Shown piece after piece: positions 46,916 to 55,031 of a stretch of DNA of 64,000 nt (position 1 is its first letter; every line of letters starts with the position of its first letter). The DNA lies in the NCBI GenBank assembly GCA_963836695.1, contig CAWIKX010000026.1, forward strand, positions 109,175 to 173,174. The letters are read 5' to 3'. A program made the position numbers and the translations under genes. The notes beneath the pieces were generated by a model. It worked only from the letters and a program-made list of their open reading frames with translations, searched no databases and had not been told where the DNA came from. This DNA is from Roseiarcus sp963836695 (GTDB lineage: Bacteria > Pseudomonadota > Alphaproteobacteria > Rhizobiales > Beijerinckiaceae).

Positions 46916-47131
46916 ATCTCGCTCCGACGTCACGGTAAAGCAGAAATCAAAGTTTTATCTTTCCCAAAAGCTGGATCGGTGCTATATAATTCTCATTCGC
47001 CGGATCGAACCCAGGCGCCAACGGGCGCGGAAGAGCGGCAGGATGGTCGTGGCTTTAGAGATACGGTGTGACGGCGGAAGAGTTTCTTTATGTGAACCGG
47101 CCGTAACCCCGCCGAACGGGGCGCGGAAGCC

Positions 47132-47152
47132 TGCGGAAGGCTCCGCACTTTT
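47132..47152 (+). terminator. Candidate terminator after PEP-CTERM paralogue 1
   Basis: TGCGGA-AGGC-TCCGCA is a perfect 6-bp stem with a 4-nt loop, followed by CTTTT. It lies about 217 bp after the stop at 46915, just where the duplicated block ends. Confidence 0.5.
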
Positions 47153-47206
47153 CTCGTTGCACTCTCGCCTCAGCAGTGAAGAATTGGGCGCTTCCGGGGC
47201 CGGGCG

Positions 47207-47268
47207 CCGGCTCCTAGGGGCGCCCGGGTCTCTCGGAGGTCCCGGCTCCTAGGGGCGCCCGGGTCTCT
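47207..47268 (+). repeat. Two 27-bp direct repeats upstream of PEP-CTERM paralogue 2
   Basis: Identical 27-bp copies begin CCGGCTCCTAGGGGCGCCCG and end GTCTCT, at 47207-47233 and 47242-47268, with an 8-bp spacer. They contain CCTAGG and GGGCGCCC palindromes. They lie 17 bp before the ATG of the paralogue. Confidence 0.8.
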
Positions 47269-47284
47269 TAGGGAGGAGTCCAAC

Positions 47285-47851
47285 ATGCGTCATGCGGCGA
47301 AATCGGCAATCTGGGCTGCCGGCTTATACGTCATGGGCCTTGCGTTCGCTGCTTTGCCGGCCAGAGCGGAGCTCTTTGAGTTCGACTTTTCGACTCGTGA
47401 CGCCCAGGGCACGCTCACGACAGGCGCCGCCACGCCCGACCCAGGCTATGACCTTGTTATCAATCTTACGTTCGACTTCTTGTCGGGAACCGACGCCGGG
47501 GGCAATCCGCTTCACATTACAAATACGGCGGCCGTTAACCTCAAGAGGGGCGCGGCGTTCAATCCGACGACCGGCGCGTTCATAAATCACGCCTCCGGCG
47601 GCACGTCCGCGAATATTGGCGATTTCGATTTGCCGCAGGGAGGGGTTACGGAGATCAACGGTTCATCGTTTTCCGTCGATAGCATGGTTGTTTCCGGGCG
47701 TTCGGTTGAGGGCTTTGAGTTTCAAATTCCAGGCGCCCTTGTCATAACCTCTGTCCCGAGCCCCATCCCGGAACTGGGCACATGGGCGATGTTGTTTCTG
47801 GGCTTTGCCGGTCTGGGGTGCTTGGCGCGACGGCGGATGCGCGAGGCCTAG
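47285..47851 (+). CDS. PEP-CTERM protein, tandem paralogue 2
   Basis: The 188-residue protein has signal MRHAAKSAIWAAGLYVMGLAFAALPARA and the same domain plan and tag (SPIPELGTWAMLFLGFAGLGCLARRRMREA) as 46343-46915; GAAFNPTTGAFINHA is shared exactly. Differences are spread over the middle, so the duplication is not brand-new. A GGAGGAGT box precedes the ATG. The two are probably transcribed separately because a terminator-like hairpin lies between them. Confidence 0.84.
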   Translation: MRHAAKSAIWAAGLYVMGLAFAALPARAELFEFDFSTRDAQGTLTTGAATPDPGYDLVINLTFDFLSGTDAGGNPLHITNTAAVNLKRGAAFNPTTGAFINHASGGTSANIGDFDLPQGGVTEINGSSFSVDSMVVSGRSVEGFEFQIPGALVITSVPSPIPELGTWAMLFLGFAGLGCLARRRMREA

Positions 47852-48069
47852 ATCTCGCTCCGACGTCACGGTAAAGCAGAACTCAAAATTTTATCTTTCC
47901 CAAAAACTGGATCTGTGCTATAACATTCTCATTCGCCGGATCGAACCCGCGCCAACGGGCGCGGAAGAGCGGCACGATGGTTGTGGCTTTTGAGATACGG
48001 TGTGACAGAAGGAGAGATTTCCTTACTCGAAGCGGCCGTAACCCATTGAAAAGTCCCGATTCGGAAAAA

Positions 48070-48147
48070 TAAACGCTAGTAAACGCTAGTAATTTACTAG
48101 CGTTTATGCGCGTTTAGCTGGCGTTTATTGGCGTTTAGGCGCGTTTA
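48070..48147. repeat. Phased array of seven TAAACGC/GCGTTTA heptamers
   Basis: TAAACGC starts at 48070 and 48080; its complement GCGTTTA starts at 48100, 48110, 48121, 48131 and 48141, that is, steps of 10-11 bp with one position skipped at 48090. A perfect 13-bp inverted repeat (TAAACGCTAGTAA, 1 bp, TTACTAGCGTTTA) spans 48080-48106. It lies between two convergent genes. Confidence 0.85.
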
Positions 48148-48198
48148 TCTTGGCCCCCAAAGCCGCGCTTGAGGTGCGGCGCCGGCGTGTTCTGCGCT

Positions 48199-49200
48199 TC
48201 AGGGCTTCTCCCAAGCCCCGCTCTCGGCGGAGCGGAAGAGGGCGTCGATGACGGCCATATTGGCGATCGCGTCCTCGATCGGGAACTCGAGCGGCGAACC
48301 GTCCACGATCGCGCGGGAGAAAGCGTCGCCCTGTAGCGTGTACTGGTCGCAGACGGGAAAGGTCTCGACCCGGCGCCCGCCGCCGACGAGATCAGCGCCG
48401 GTATCGATGGCGATCTCGGTCGGCCGATCGATCGGGGCGTTGAAAGGGATCATGACTTCGATCCGTCCCTTCTCGCCCATGATCGTCACACGCTGGTGCG
48501 CCGACGATTGTGTGCCCACGGTGAAGGTGAGGCAGCGCCCGCCGGGAAACTCGACGAGAGCGCTCGCCAGCCGGTCGGTCTTGAACTTCGGGTCCCGTTC
48601 TATCGTGGCCACGACCCGGGTCGGTTCCGCGCCGAAGACATAGCGGGCGGTGAGAATGGCGTAGCAGCCGATGTCGTAGAGCCCGCCGCCCCCCGGCGGT
48701 CGGTTGCGCACATTATCTGGATCGATCAGGTGGTAGGAGAAGAACGTCTGGATCGCTTGCGCTTCCCCGATCGTTCCGTCCCGCGCAAGCTCGCGCGCGC
48801 GGCGCCACTGGGGGTGGAAACGCACCATGAAGGCCTCGGCGACCAGCTTGCCGGAACGGTTGCGCGCCTCGATCAGCGGCCGCGCTTCCTGGGCGTCGAG
48901 GGCGATCGGCTTCTCGCACAAGACGTGCTTGCCGGCCGCGAGCGCCTTCAGCGTCCACGGCACATGCCCCTCATTGGGCAGCGGATTGTAGATCGCCTCG
49001 ATCTCCTTGTCGGCCAGCAGATCTTCGTATGACCCGTAGGCGCGCGGAATGTTGAGCGCTTTCGCGGCTGTCTTCGCCTTCCCGAGATCACGCGAGGCGA
49101 TCGCGGTGATTTCCGAGACCTCGCCCCGCTGCATCGCTGGGATCACCTTTTCGGTCGCGATCTTCGCGACGCCAATCACGCCCCATTTGACCTTGCGCAA
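48199..49200 (-). CDS. Gfo/Idh/MocA-family oxidoreductase
   Basis: The 333-residue protein has the nucleotide loop GVIGVAKIATEKVIPAM, then the dehydrogenase Lys motif HVLCEKPIALDAQEA and the C-terminal domain (GGGGLYDIGCYAI, with the active Asp/His-like region). The family oxidises sugars, inositols or xylose-type substrates with NAD(P). The nearest functional hint is the adjacent aldo-keto reductase gene and the fructose transporter operon, read in the same direction. Substrate unknown. Confidence 0.88.
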   Translation of the reverse strand: MRKVKWGVIGVAKIATEKVIPAMQRGEVSEITAIASRDLGKAKTAAKALNIPRAYGSYEDLLADKEIEAIYNPLPNEGHVPWTLKALAAGKHVLCEKPIALDAQEARPLIEARNRSGKLVAEAFMVRFHPQWRRARELARDGTIGEAQAIQTFFSYHLIDPDNVRNRPPGGGGLYDIGCYAILTARYVFGAEPTRVVATIERDPKFKTDRLASALVEFPGGRCLTFTVGTQSSAHQRVTIMGEKGRIEVMIPFNAPIDRPTEIAIDTGADLVGGGRRVETFPVCDQYTLQGDAFSRAIVDGSPLEFPIEDAIANMAVIDALFRSAESGAWEKP

Positions 49201-49252
49201 CTGCTTCCCCTCCCGTTGAGATCGCCGCCCGCATGGGGAACGGCGGAAATGC

Positions 49253-50288
49253 TTACGCTTTCGGCCCCGGAGCGCGGCCTTCGGCCTGCCGCGCCAGCAT
49301 CCAGCCCGGATATTCGGGCTTGAGCGCGCTCACCTCGTCGAGCTTGGCGATCTCATCGGACGTGAGCGTGAGCTCGGCGGCGGCGAGGTTGTCGTCGAGC
49401 TGTTCAATGGTCTTGGCGCCGATGATGACGCTCATAACGCCCTTGCGCTGCAAGAGCCAGGCGAGCGCAACGCGCGCCACCGAGGAACTCGTGGGCCTTG
49501 GCGATCGGCGCCATGGCGTCGATGATGTCGTAGGCGCGCTCCTTGTCGACCGGCGGGAAATCAAACACCGTACGACGCGAATCGTTGTCGCCGCGCTTCT
49601 CTCGCGTGTACTTGCCGGAGAGGAATCCACCCGCGAGCGGACTCCACACCATGACGCCGAGCCCCTGATCCTCGACCACCGGCACGATCTCGCGCTCGAG
49701 TTCGCGCCCTGCGATCGAGTAGTAGGCCTGTACCGTCTCGAAGCGCGCGTAGCCGTGTTTGTCCGAAATGCCCAGCGCCTTCATGATCTGCCAGGCGGCG
49801 AGGTTCGAGCAGCCGATTGTGTTGACGAGACCGCGGCTCACACAGTCGTCGAGCGCGCGCAAGGTCTCCTCAAGGGGTGTGACGGGGTCGAATCCGTGGA
49901 TCTGATAGAGATCTACATGATCGAGCCCGAGCCGTTTCAGGGAGCCCGCGATCTGGTCCATGATGTGGCCGCGCGAAAGGCCGACGGAATTCGGACCCTG
50001 ACCCATACGGCCGCGAACCTTGGTTGCGATGATGACGTCCTCGCGCTTAACGCCAAGATCGCGCAAGGCCTGGCCGACCTGAACTTCGGACTCGCCTTCA
50101 GAATAGACGTTGGCTGTGTCGATGAAGTTCACTCCAGCTTCGAGCGCGCGGCCGACGAGCTTGGTGGAAGCAGCCTGCTCGAGTTGGCCGATGGCGCGCC
50201 AGAATCCGGCGCCGCCGCTGAAGGTCATCGCGCCAAGACAGATTTCAGAGACATACTGGCCCGTGCGGCCAAGCGGTCGATAGCGCAT
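49253..50288 (-). pseudogene. Aldo/keto reductase, single-base frameshift
   Basis: The first frame (50288 to about 49490) begins MRYRPLGRTGQYVSEICLGAMTF, with FIDTANVYSEGESEVQVGQAL (catalytic Asp/Tyr), IATKVRG (Lys) and HVDLYQIHGFDPVTP (His). The second frame resumes SSVARVALAWLLQRKGVMSVIIGAKT, the NADPH-binding C-terminal part, and ends at 49253. One extra base (T at 49489, plus strand) explains the break: KAHGSSVARVALAW is restored. Intact length would be about 344 residues. It lies about 120 bp from the ABC ATPase gene. Confidence 0.85.
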
Positions 50289-50409
50289 GAAACGACAATT
50301 CCTTTTTGGAAAGCGCCGTGATGGTGGCGCGGCCCTATTCAACCGCGTGTGGCCCGTTTACGCAAATCGCGGTTTCGCGGGCGCGCCTAGTTGCGCGGGG
50401 GAACAGACG

Positions 50410-51191
50410 TCAGGCCGCCTCGGCTTGAACGGGCGGAGCCATCGCGCCGGTCATCATCGCGACCGCATCCGACATCGTCACCTGCTTCGGGTCCACGACG
50501 GTCAAACGGCGGCCCAGCCGGTGGATGTGAATACGGTCGGCGACCTCGAACACGTGCGGCATGTTATGGGAGATGAGGATGATCGGCATTCCACGCTTCT
50601 TGACGTCGAGGATCAGCTCGAGCACCCGGCGCGATTCCTTGACCCCGAGCGCGGCTGTCGGTTCGTCCATGATCACGACCCGCTTGGCGAAGGCCGCGGC
50701 GCGCGCCACCGCAACGCCCTGGCGCTGGCCGCCCGACAGGGTTTCGACGGGCTGATGGATGTTCTGGATCGTCATGAGGCCAAGCTCGTTGAGTTTTTCC
50801 CGCGCGAATTTCGCCATGCGCGCGCGATCGGTCGCTCGGAACCATTGCCCCATAATGCCTGGCGCTCGAGGCTCCCGGCCGAGAAACATGTTGTCGGCGA
50901 TCGACAGCGCCGGCGAGAGAGCCAGCGTCTGGTACACGGTCTCGATACCCGCTTCGCGAGCCGCGATCGGTGAGGTGAAGTGAACCACTTCACCGCCGAG
51001 CCGAATCTCGCCGAGTCGGGAATGACCGCGCCGCAGAGCGCCTTGATCAGCGTCGATTTGCCCGCGCCGTTGTCCCCAATGACCGCGAGGATCTCGCCAG
51101 GAAAAAGCTCGAAGTCGGCGTGGTCGAGCGCGGTGACCCGTCCATAGCGCTTGACGAGGCTGCGAGCCAGGAGGACCGGTTCGACGCTCAT
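50410..51191 (-). pseudogene. Fructose-type ABC transporter ATP-binding protein (FrcA-like), single-base deletion
   Basis: The N-terminal frame starts MSVEPVLLARSLVKRYGRVTALDHADF at 51191 and has Walker A IGDNGAGKSTLIKALCG. After a one-base loss at about 51011-51016 the next frame gives GEIRLGGEVVHF, Q-loop YQTLALSPAL, signature LSGGQRQGVAVARAA and Walker B VVIMDEPTAALG. The length is 3n+2. The single-domain, 260-residue form matches FrcA of Sinorhizobium rather than two-domain RbsA. The ATG overlaps the permease stop by 4 nt (ATGA). Confidence 0.83.
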
Positions 51192-52267
51192 TTCGACACC
51201 CTCCGGATCCACTGGTCGAGCGCGACCGCAACGATGATCAGGACACCGATGGCGAACTCCTGCCAAAGGACGTCGAGCCCAGCGAGGGAAACAGCGGAGC
51301 GGAAGACGCCGACGATCAGCGCGCCGACGAGCGTCCCGATGATTGACCCTCTGCCGCCGAACAGCGACGTGCCGCCGATCACCACCGCAGTGATGCTGTC
51401 GAGATTGGCGTTCTCGCCCGCGGTCGGGCTGATGGCGCCGACGCGGCCGATCAGCGCCCAGCCGGCGATCGCCGCGATAAGACCCGCGAACACGTATACG
51501 CTGAGCAGAATTCGGTCCGTATTGATGCCGGCGAGTCGCGCTGCCTCCGGGTCGTCGCCGGTTGCGTAGATGTGGCGACCATAGGCGGTGCGATTGAGGA
51601 CGTACCAGACGACGGCAGCGACCGCGAGCATGAGGAACGTGCCCCACATGATCCGGGCGCCCCCAATTGTGATCTGATTGCCCATGATTTGCAGGAACCA
51701 GGCTTTCTCCTCGATGTCCTGCATGCCGATGGTTTCGCTCTGCGAATAATAGGTGTTGAGCGCCCCGATGATGCTGAGCGTGCCGAGCGTGACGATGAAG
51801 GGCGGCAGCTTGAGCCGAGTGATCAACACTCCGTTGAGATAGCCGAAGAGTGCGCCAACCAAGAGGCCGATCGGAAAGGCGATGAACGTCGGAACGCCGA
51901 CATAGACAGCCAAACGCCCCATCACCACGGACGAGATGACCATGATGACGCCGACCGAGAGATCGATACCCGCCGTGAGGATGACGAGGGTCTGACCGAC
52001 GCCGACGATGCCGATGACCATGACCTGGGTGAGTATGGTCGAGAAGTTGCTGGCGGCGGTGAACCGTGAAGGATTGACAATGACCCCCAACAGCACGCCC
52101 AACAAAAGCACGACGAAGGGCACGACGGTTGGATACGCGTGGAGGAAACGCTGGGTCCGTTGGAGGACGGTAAGTCGTTCCTCGTCGAACGAGGCGACAT
52201 TCGCCGCCGCGCCGGTAAGAACCCTCTCGAACTCCTGGGGCGCGGGACGGCCAGTCGCTTCGCTCAT
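51188..52267 (-). CDS. frcC: Fructose-type ABC permease (FrcC-like)
   Basis: The 359-residue inner-membrane protein of the RbsC/FrcC group has a long N-terminal leader, FLHAYPTVVPFVVLLLGVLLG, GIVGVGQTLVILTAGIDLSVGVIMVISSVVMG, and the EAA-like loop IGGTSLFGGRGSIIGTLVGALIVG. The length is close to FrcC of Sinorhizobium (about 360) and exceeds ribose permeases (about 320). It follows the binding-protein gene by about 110 bp. The divergent ROK regulator and its operator support the fructose assignment, which rests on family resemblance. Confidence 0.85.
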   Translation of the reverse strand: MSEATGRPAPQEFERVLTGAAANVASFDEERLTVLQRTQRFLHAYPTVVPFVVLLLGVLLGVIVNPSRFTAASNFSTILTQVMVIGIVGVGQTLVILTAGIDLSVGVIMVISSVVMGRLAVYVGVPTFIAFPIGLLVGALFGYLNGVLITRLKLPPFIVTLGTLSIIGALNTYYSQSETIGMQDIEEKAWFLQIMGNQITIGGARIMWGTFLMLAVAAVVWYVLNRTAYGRHIYATGDDPEAARLAGINTDRILLSVYVFAGLIAAIAGWALIGRVGAISPTAGENANLDSITAVVIGGTSLFGGRGSIIGTLVGALIVGVFRSAVSLAGLDVLWQEFAIGVLIIVAVALDQWIRRVSK

Positions 52268-52377
52268 TGCTTCCTCGCTCGTTTCCGATCGCCCTCAGTC
52301 TTTTCTTGATCCGCCGCAGACACACTGCGGCGGAATTCTTTTATTTCAGAGGATTAAGCTCCGAACGCGGCGGGAAA

Positions 52378-53388
52378 TCAACCCCAGCAGATCTTCATCG
52401 CTTCCTCGCTCGTGATCGAGGGAACGCCTTGAACCGGCTTGTCGGTGACGAGCTTCTCGCCGGTGTCCATGCTCATGGGCTTCTTGCCCGACTTGATGTA
52501 CTCCGCAACTGCTTCTACGCCGTCCGCCGCCATCAGGAGCGGATATTGCTGAGAAGTCGCGCCGAGGATTCCGTCCTTAACCCACTTGACGCCTTGACAG
52601 CCGCCATCAACGGCGACGAACAGCACGTCCTTCTCCTTGCCGGCGGCCTTGAGGGCCGCGTAACCGCCGTAGGCGGCCGGCTCGTTGATCGCGTAAACAA
52701 GATCGATGTGGTCAGCCTTCTGAAGGATGTTCTCCATGGCCTGGCGGCCGCCTTCGGTCGCGCCCTTCGTCACGTCCGACCCGACGATTTGAGCGCTATC
52801 GCTGGTGGCGTAGTGCTTGGGATCTTTGACCTTAATGCCGAACCCGTCGAGGAAGCCGTTGTGACGCAGATAGTCTACCGTCGGCTCGTTGGGCGCGAGG
52901 TCGAGAGTGGCGATCTTGGCGCTCGCGGCCTTGTCGCCGAGGGTGCCCTTGGCCCACTGCCCGATCAGCTGACCAGCCTTGAAATTGTCTGTCGCGAAGT
53001 TGGCGTCAGCCGCCGTGATTGGGTCGAGCGGAGTGTCGAGCGTGATGACGAGGACGCCGGCGTCACGCGCCTTCTTGACCGTCGGCACAATCGCCGTGGA
53101 ATCGCTCGGCACGAGCAGAATGCCCTTGGCGCCGGCGGCGATGAGCTGTTCGATCGCTCTCACTTCCCCATCGTTGTCGCCATCGAACTTGCCGGCGTAC
53201 GCCTGAGGCGTCAGTCCAAGCTCCTTGGCCTTGGCCTCGAAGCCTTCTTTCATTTTGACGAAGAAGGGATTGGTGTTGGTCTTGGTGACCAGCCCGACGA
53301 TATCGCCGGCATGAGCAGGGGCGCCTACGAGGGCGAGAGACAGAGCCGCGGCAGCGATGGACGTGAATAATCCAGATATCTTGGACAC
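52378..53388 (-). CDS. frcB: Fructose-type periplasmic sugar-binding protein (FrcB-like)
   Basis: The 336-residue protein has signal VSKISGLFTSIAAAALSLALVGAPAHA, then GDIVGLVTKTNTNPFFVKMKEGFEAKAKELG, and FDGDNDGEVRAIEQLIAAGAKGILLVPSDS in the ligand cleft. The GTG at 53388 has GGGAGGAAAT 2-11 nt upstream and is preferred over an ATG at 53415. The ABC components read frcB-frcC-frcA, the same order as in Sinorhizobium, but no frcK kinase gene follows. It is divergent from a ROK regulator with a shared operator. Confidence 0.86.
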   Translation of the reverse strand: MSKISGLFTSIAAAALSLALVGAPAHAGDIVGLVTKTNTNPFFVKMKEGFEAKAKELGLTPQAYAGKFDGDNDGEVRAIEQLIAAGAKGILLVPSDSTAIVPTVKKARDAGVLVITLDTPLDPITAADANFATDNFKAGQLIGQWAKGTLGDKAASAKIATLDLAPNEPTVDYLRHNGFLDGFGIKVKDPKHYATSDSAQIVGSDVTKGATEGGRQAMENILQKADHIDLVYAINEPAAYGGYAALKAAGKEKDVLFVAVDGGCQGVKWVKDGILGATSQQYPLLMAADGVEAVAEYIKSGKKPMSMDTGEKLVTDKPVQGVPSITSEEAMKICWG

Positions 53389-53517
53389 AGATTTCCTCCC
53401 AATGAATCCAATCAACGACGTCGATCATCGTGGCCCAAGGCGGCTAGACATAATGTCTTTGCCGTCCTGTGACCGTTTGCGGCGCCATGGTTCCTTAGGA
53501 CAGACTCCAAGCGAAGA

Positions 53518-53554
53518 GTCAAGGATAATTACACTCACTTGAATTATCCTTGAC
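53518..53554. promoter_or_regulatory. Perfect 13-bp inverted-repeat operator between frcB and the ROK gene
   Basis: GTCAAGGATAATT (53518-53530), an 11-bp spacer and AATTATCCTTGAC (53542-53554) form a perfect dyad. The ROK regulator encoded immediately beside it is the obvious binding candidate. The arms overlap the -35 hexamers of both divergent promoters (TTGACA at 53550-53555, TTGACT complement at 53517-53522), so binding should repress both. Confidence 0.7.
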
Positions 53555-53578
53555 AGACATTCTATTCGGCCCGATTAT
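53550..53578 (+). promoter_or_regulatory. Rightward promoter of the ROK regulator
   Basis: TTGACA at 53550-53555, a 17-bp spacer and GATTAT at 53573-53578 form a near-consensus sigma-70 promoter about 95 bp before the ATG at 53672. Its -35 lies inside the right operator arm. Confidence 0.6.
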
Positions 53579-53671
53579 GCGGCGGAGCTCGTTTACGAAA
53601 ACACATGAGCGGAGGATGGAGGAGGCGCATGTCGAGCCGCGCGTGTGCGATGAGTGGGGCTTGAGTCCGAC

Positions 53672-54907
53672 ATGTCGTTAGCATCGGCGTTTGTCGTCTC
53701 TGCCCCGATGACCGCTGGCGGCGCCAATCAGGCAGGCGTGCGGCTGTACAATGAGCGTTTGCTGCTCTCGCTCGTGCGCCGTTTCGGTCCCTTGTCCAAG
53801 ATCGAAGTCGCGCGATTGACCGGGCTATCGGTTCAAGCGACGTCGGCAATAATGAATCGGTTGCAAGCGGAGGGGCTGTTCAAGCGGGAGGCCCCGCTCC
53901 GTGGACGAGTTGGGCAGCCGACGATCCCTATGTCGATCGAACCCGAAGGCGCCTTTTCTTTCGGGCTCAAAATCGGACGACGGCGCTGCGATTTGGTGCT
54001 GATCGACTTTCGTGGAACGATTCGCCAGCGAACCTGGCGCGCTTACCCGTTCCCCACACCGATCATGATTCTGGAGTTTGTCCGAGATTCGCTGCCGTCG
54101 CTCATCGGTTCGCTTACGGTGTCCCAAAGAGGGCGGATCGCCGGCGTTGGCGTCGCGATCCCTTTCCAGTTGTGGAGCTGGGAATCCGAAATCGGCGCGC
54201 CAGAGGGTGCAATGAATGCGTGGCGATGTTTCGACGCCGAAAGTGAAATCGCGGCAGTCTGTTCTTATCCAACGGTGCTTTGCAATGACGCAACCGCAGC
54301 CTGTGCGGCAGAGTTCTTCTTCGGCCGCTGCTGGCGCTATCGCGACTTTCTCTATTTTTTCATCGGCGAGTTTCTCGGCGGGGGCTTGGTGCTCGACGGG
54401 GCGCTACGCCCCGGCCGCACCGGCAACGCAGCCGCGCTCGGCTCCATGCCGATCCTGGCGAAAGTCAGCGGTGAAGTCGCTCGGCAGCTCATCGCGTGCG
54501 CGTCAATCCATCAACTGGAGCGTCGACTGGAAGCGGCTGGCCTCGACTACTCGTCGATTTACTCGGCGCCCGAATCGTGGGGCGAATTTGGCGCTCAGCT
54601 CGACAGCTGGATTGAAGATTCCGCGTCCGCTTTGGCCTATGCGACAGTCGCTGCGATTTCCGTGATCGACTTTGAGGCCATTGTGATTGATGGCGCGCTT
54701 CCCGCGACGGTGCGTGAGCGCCTCACCGCCCGTACGACTCAGGTCTTCGCTAGCCTCGATCGGCGAGGCTTGAGCGAGGTCGATATTGTTTCTGGCTCGA
54801 TCGGTGCCGACGCGGGGTCAATCGGGGCAGCGGCGTTGCCGCTGATCAAGCAATTCGCTCGCGATCGAGAAGTCTTGTTTAAGGACGCGATGAGGCAGGC
54901 GAGCTGA
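53672..54907 (+). CDS. frcR: ROK-family (NagC/XylR-type) transcriptional regulator, FrcR-like
   Basis: The 411-residue protein has an N-terminal winged helix (NQAGVRLYNERLLLSLVRRFGPLSKIEVARLTGLSVQATSAIMNRLQ) and a C-terminal ROK/actin-like domain (FLGGGLVLDGALRPGRTGNAAALGSMP, with the zinc-site region being less canonical; the usual CxCGxxGC cluster is missing). The loss of the cysteines occurs in several rhizobial ROK repressors. It is divergent from frcB. Starts at 53654 (GTG) or 53708 are possible; the ATG at 53672 is chosen. The effector is probably fructose or its phosphate, by inference. Confidence 0.82.
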   Translation: MSLASAFVVSAPMTAGGANQAGVRLYNERLLLSLVRRFGPLSKIEVARLTGLSVQATSAIMNRLQAEGLFKREAPLRGRVGQPTIPMSIEPEGAFSFGLKIGRRRCDLVLIDFRGTIRQRTWRAYPFPTPIMILEFVRDSLPSLIGSLTVSQRGRIAGVGVAIPFQLWSWESEIGAPEGAMNAWRCFDAESEIAAVCSYPTVLCNDATAACAAEFFFGRCWRYRDFLYFFIGEFLGGGLVLDGALRPGRTGNAAALGSMPILAKVSGEVARQLIACASIHQLERRLEAAGLDYSSIYSAPESWGEFGAQLDSWIEDSASALAYATVAAISVIDFEAIVIDGALPATVRERLTARTTQVFASLDRRGLSEVDIVSGSIGADAGSIGAAALPLIKQFARDREVLFKDAMRQAS

Positions 54908-55031
54908 GACAAAGGCGTTCGCATTGCGAGCTTGGCTCAGAAAGCGTTCGTCGCTAATCTTCAGGAGCCGGACGCCCCGTCGGACCTGCCTGGGCGACCG
55001 CCATCCCTTTCAACGATGGAACAGAGGCGTT

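Larger units (their letters stand above)
46230..48056 (+). repeat. Tandem duplication of a PEP-CTERM gene unit (about 0.8 kb each)
   Basis: Unit 1 spans about 46240-47110, unit 2 about 47175-48056. The two proteins are clearly paralogous, and the 3' flanks are nearly identical for about 200 bp from the stop (shared stretches TAGATCTCGCTCCGACGTC and CGGATCGAACCC) to GGCCGTAACCC. Boundaries are approximate. Confidence 0.75.

Noticed and set aside
48070..48147. CRISPR array
   Set aside because: The repeats are only 7 bp with 3-4 bp spacing and no variable spacers or cas genes.
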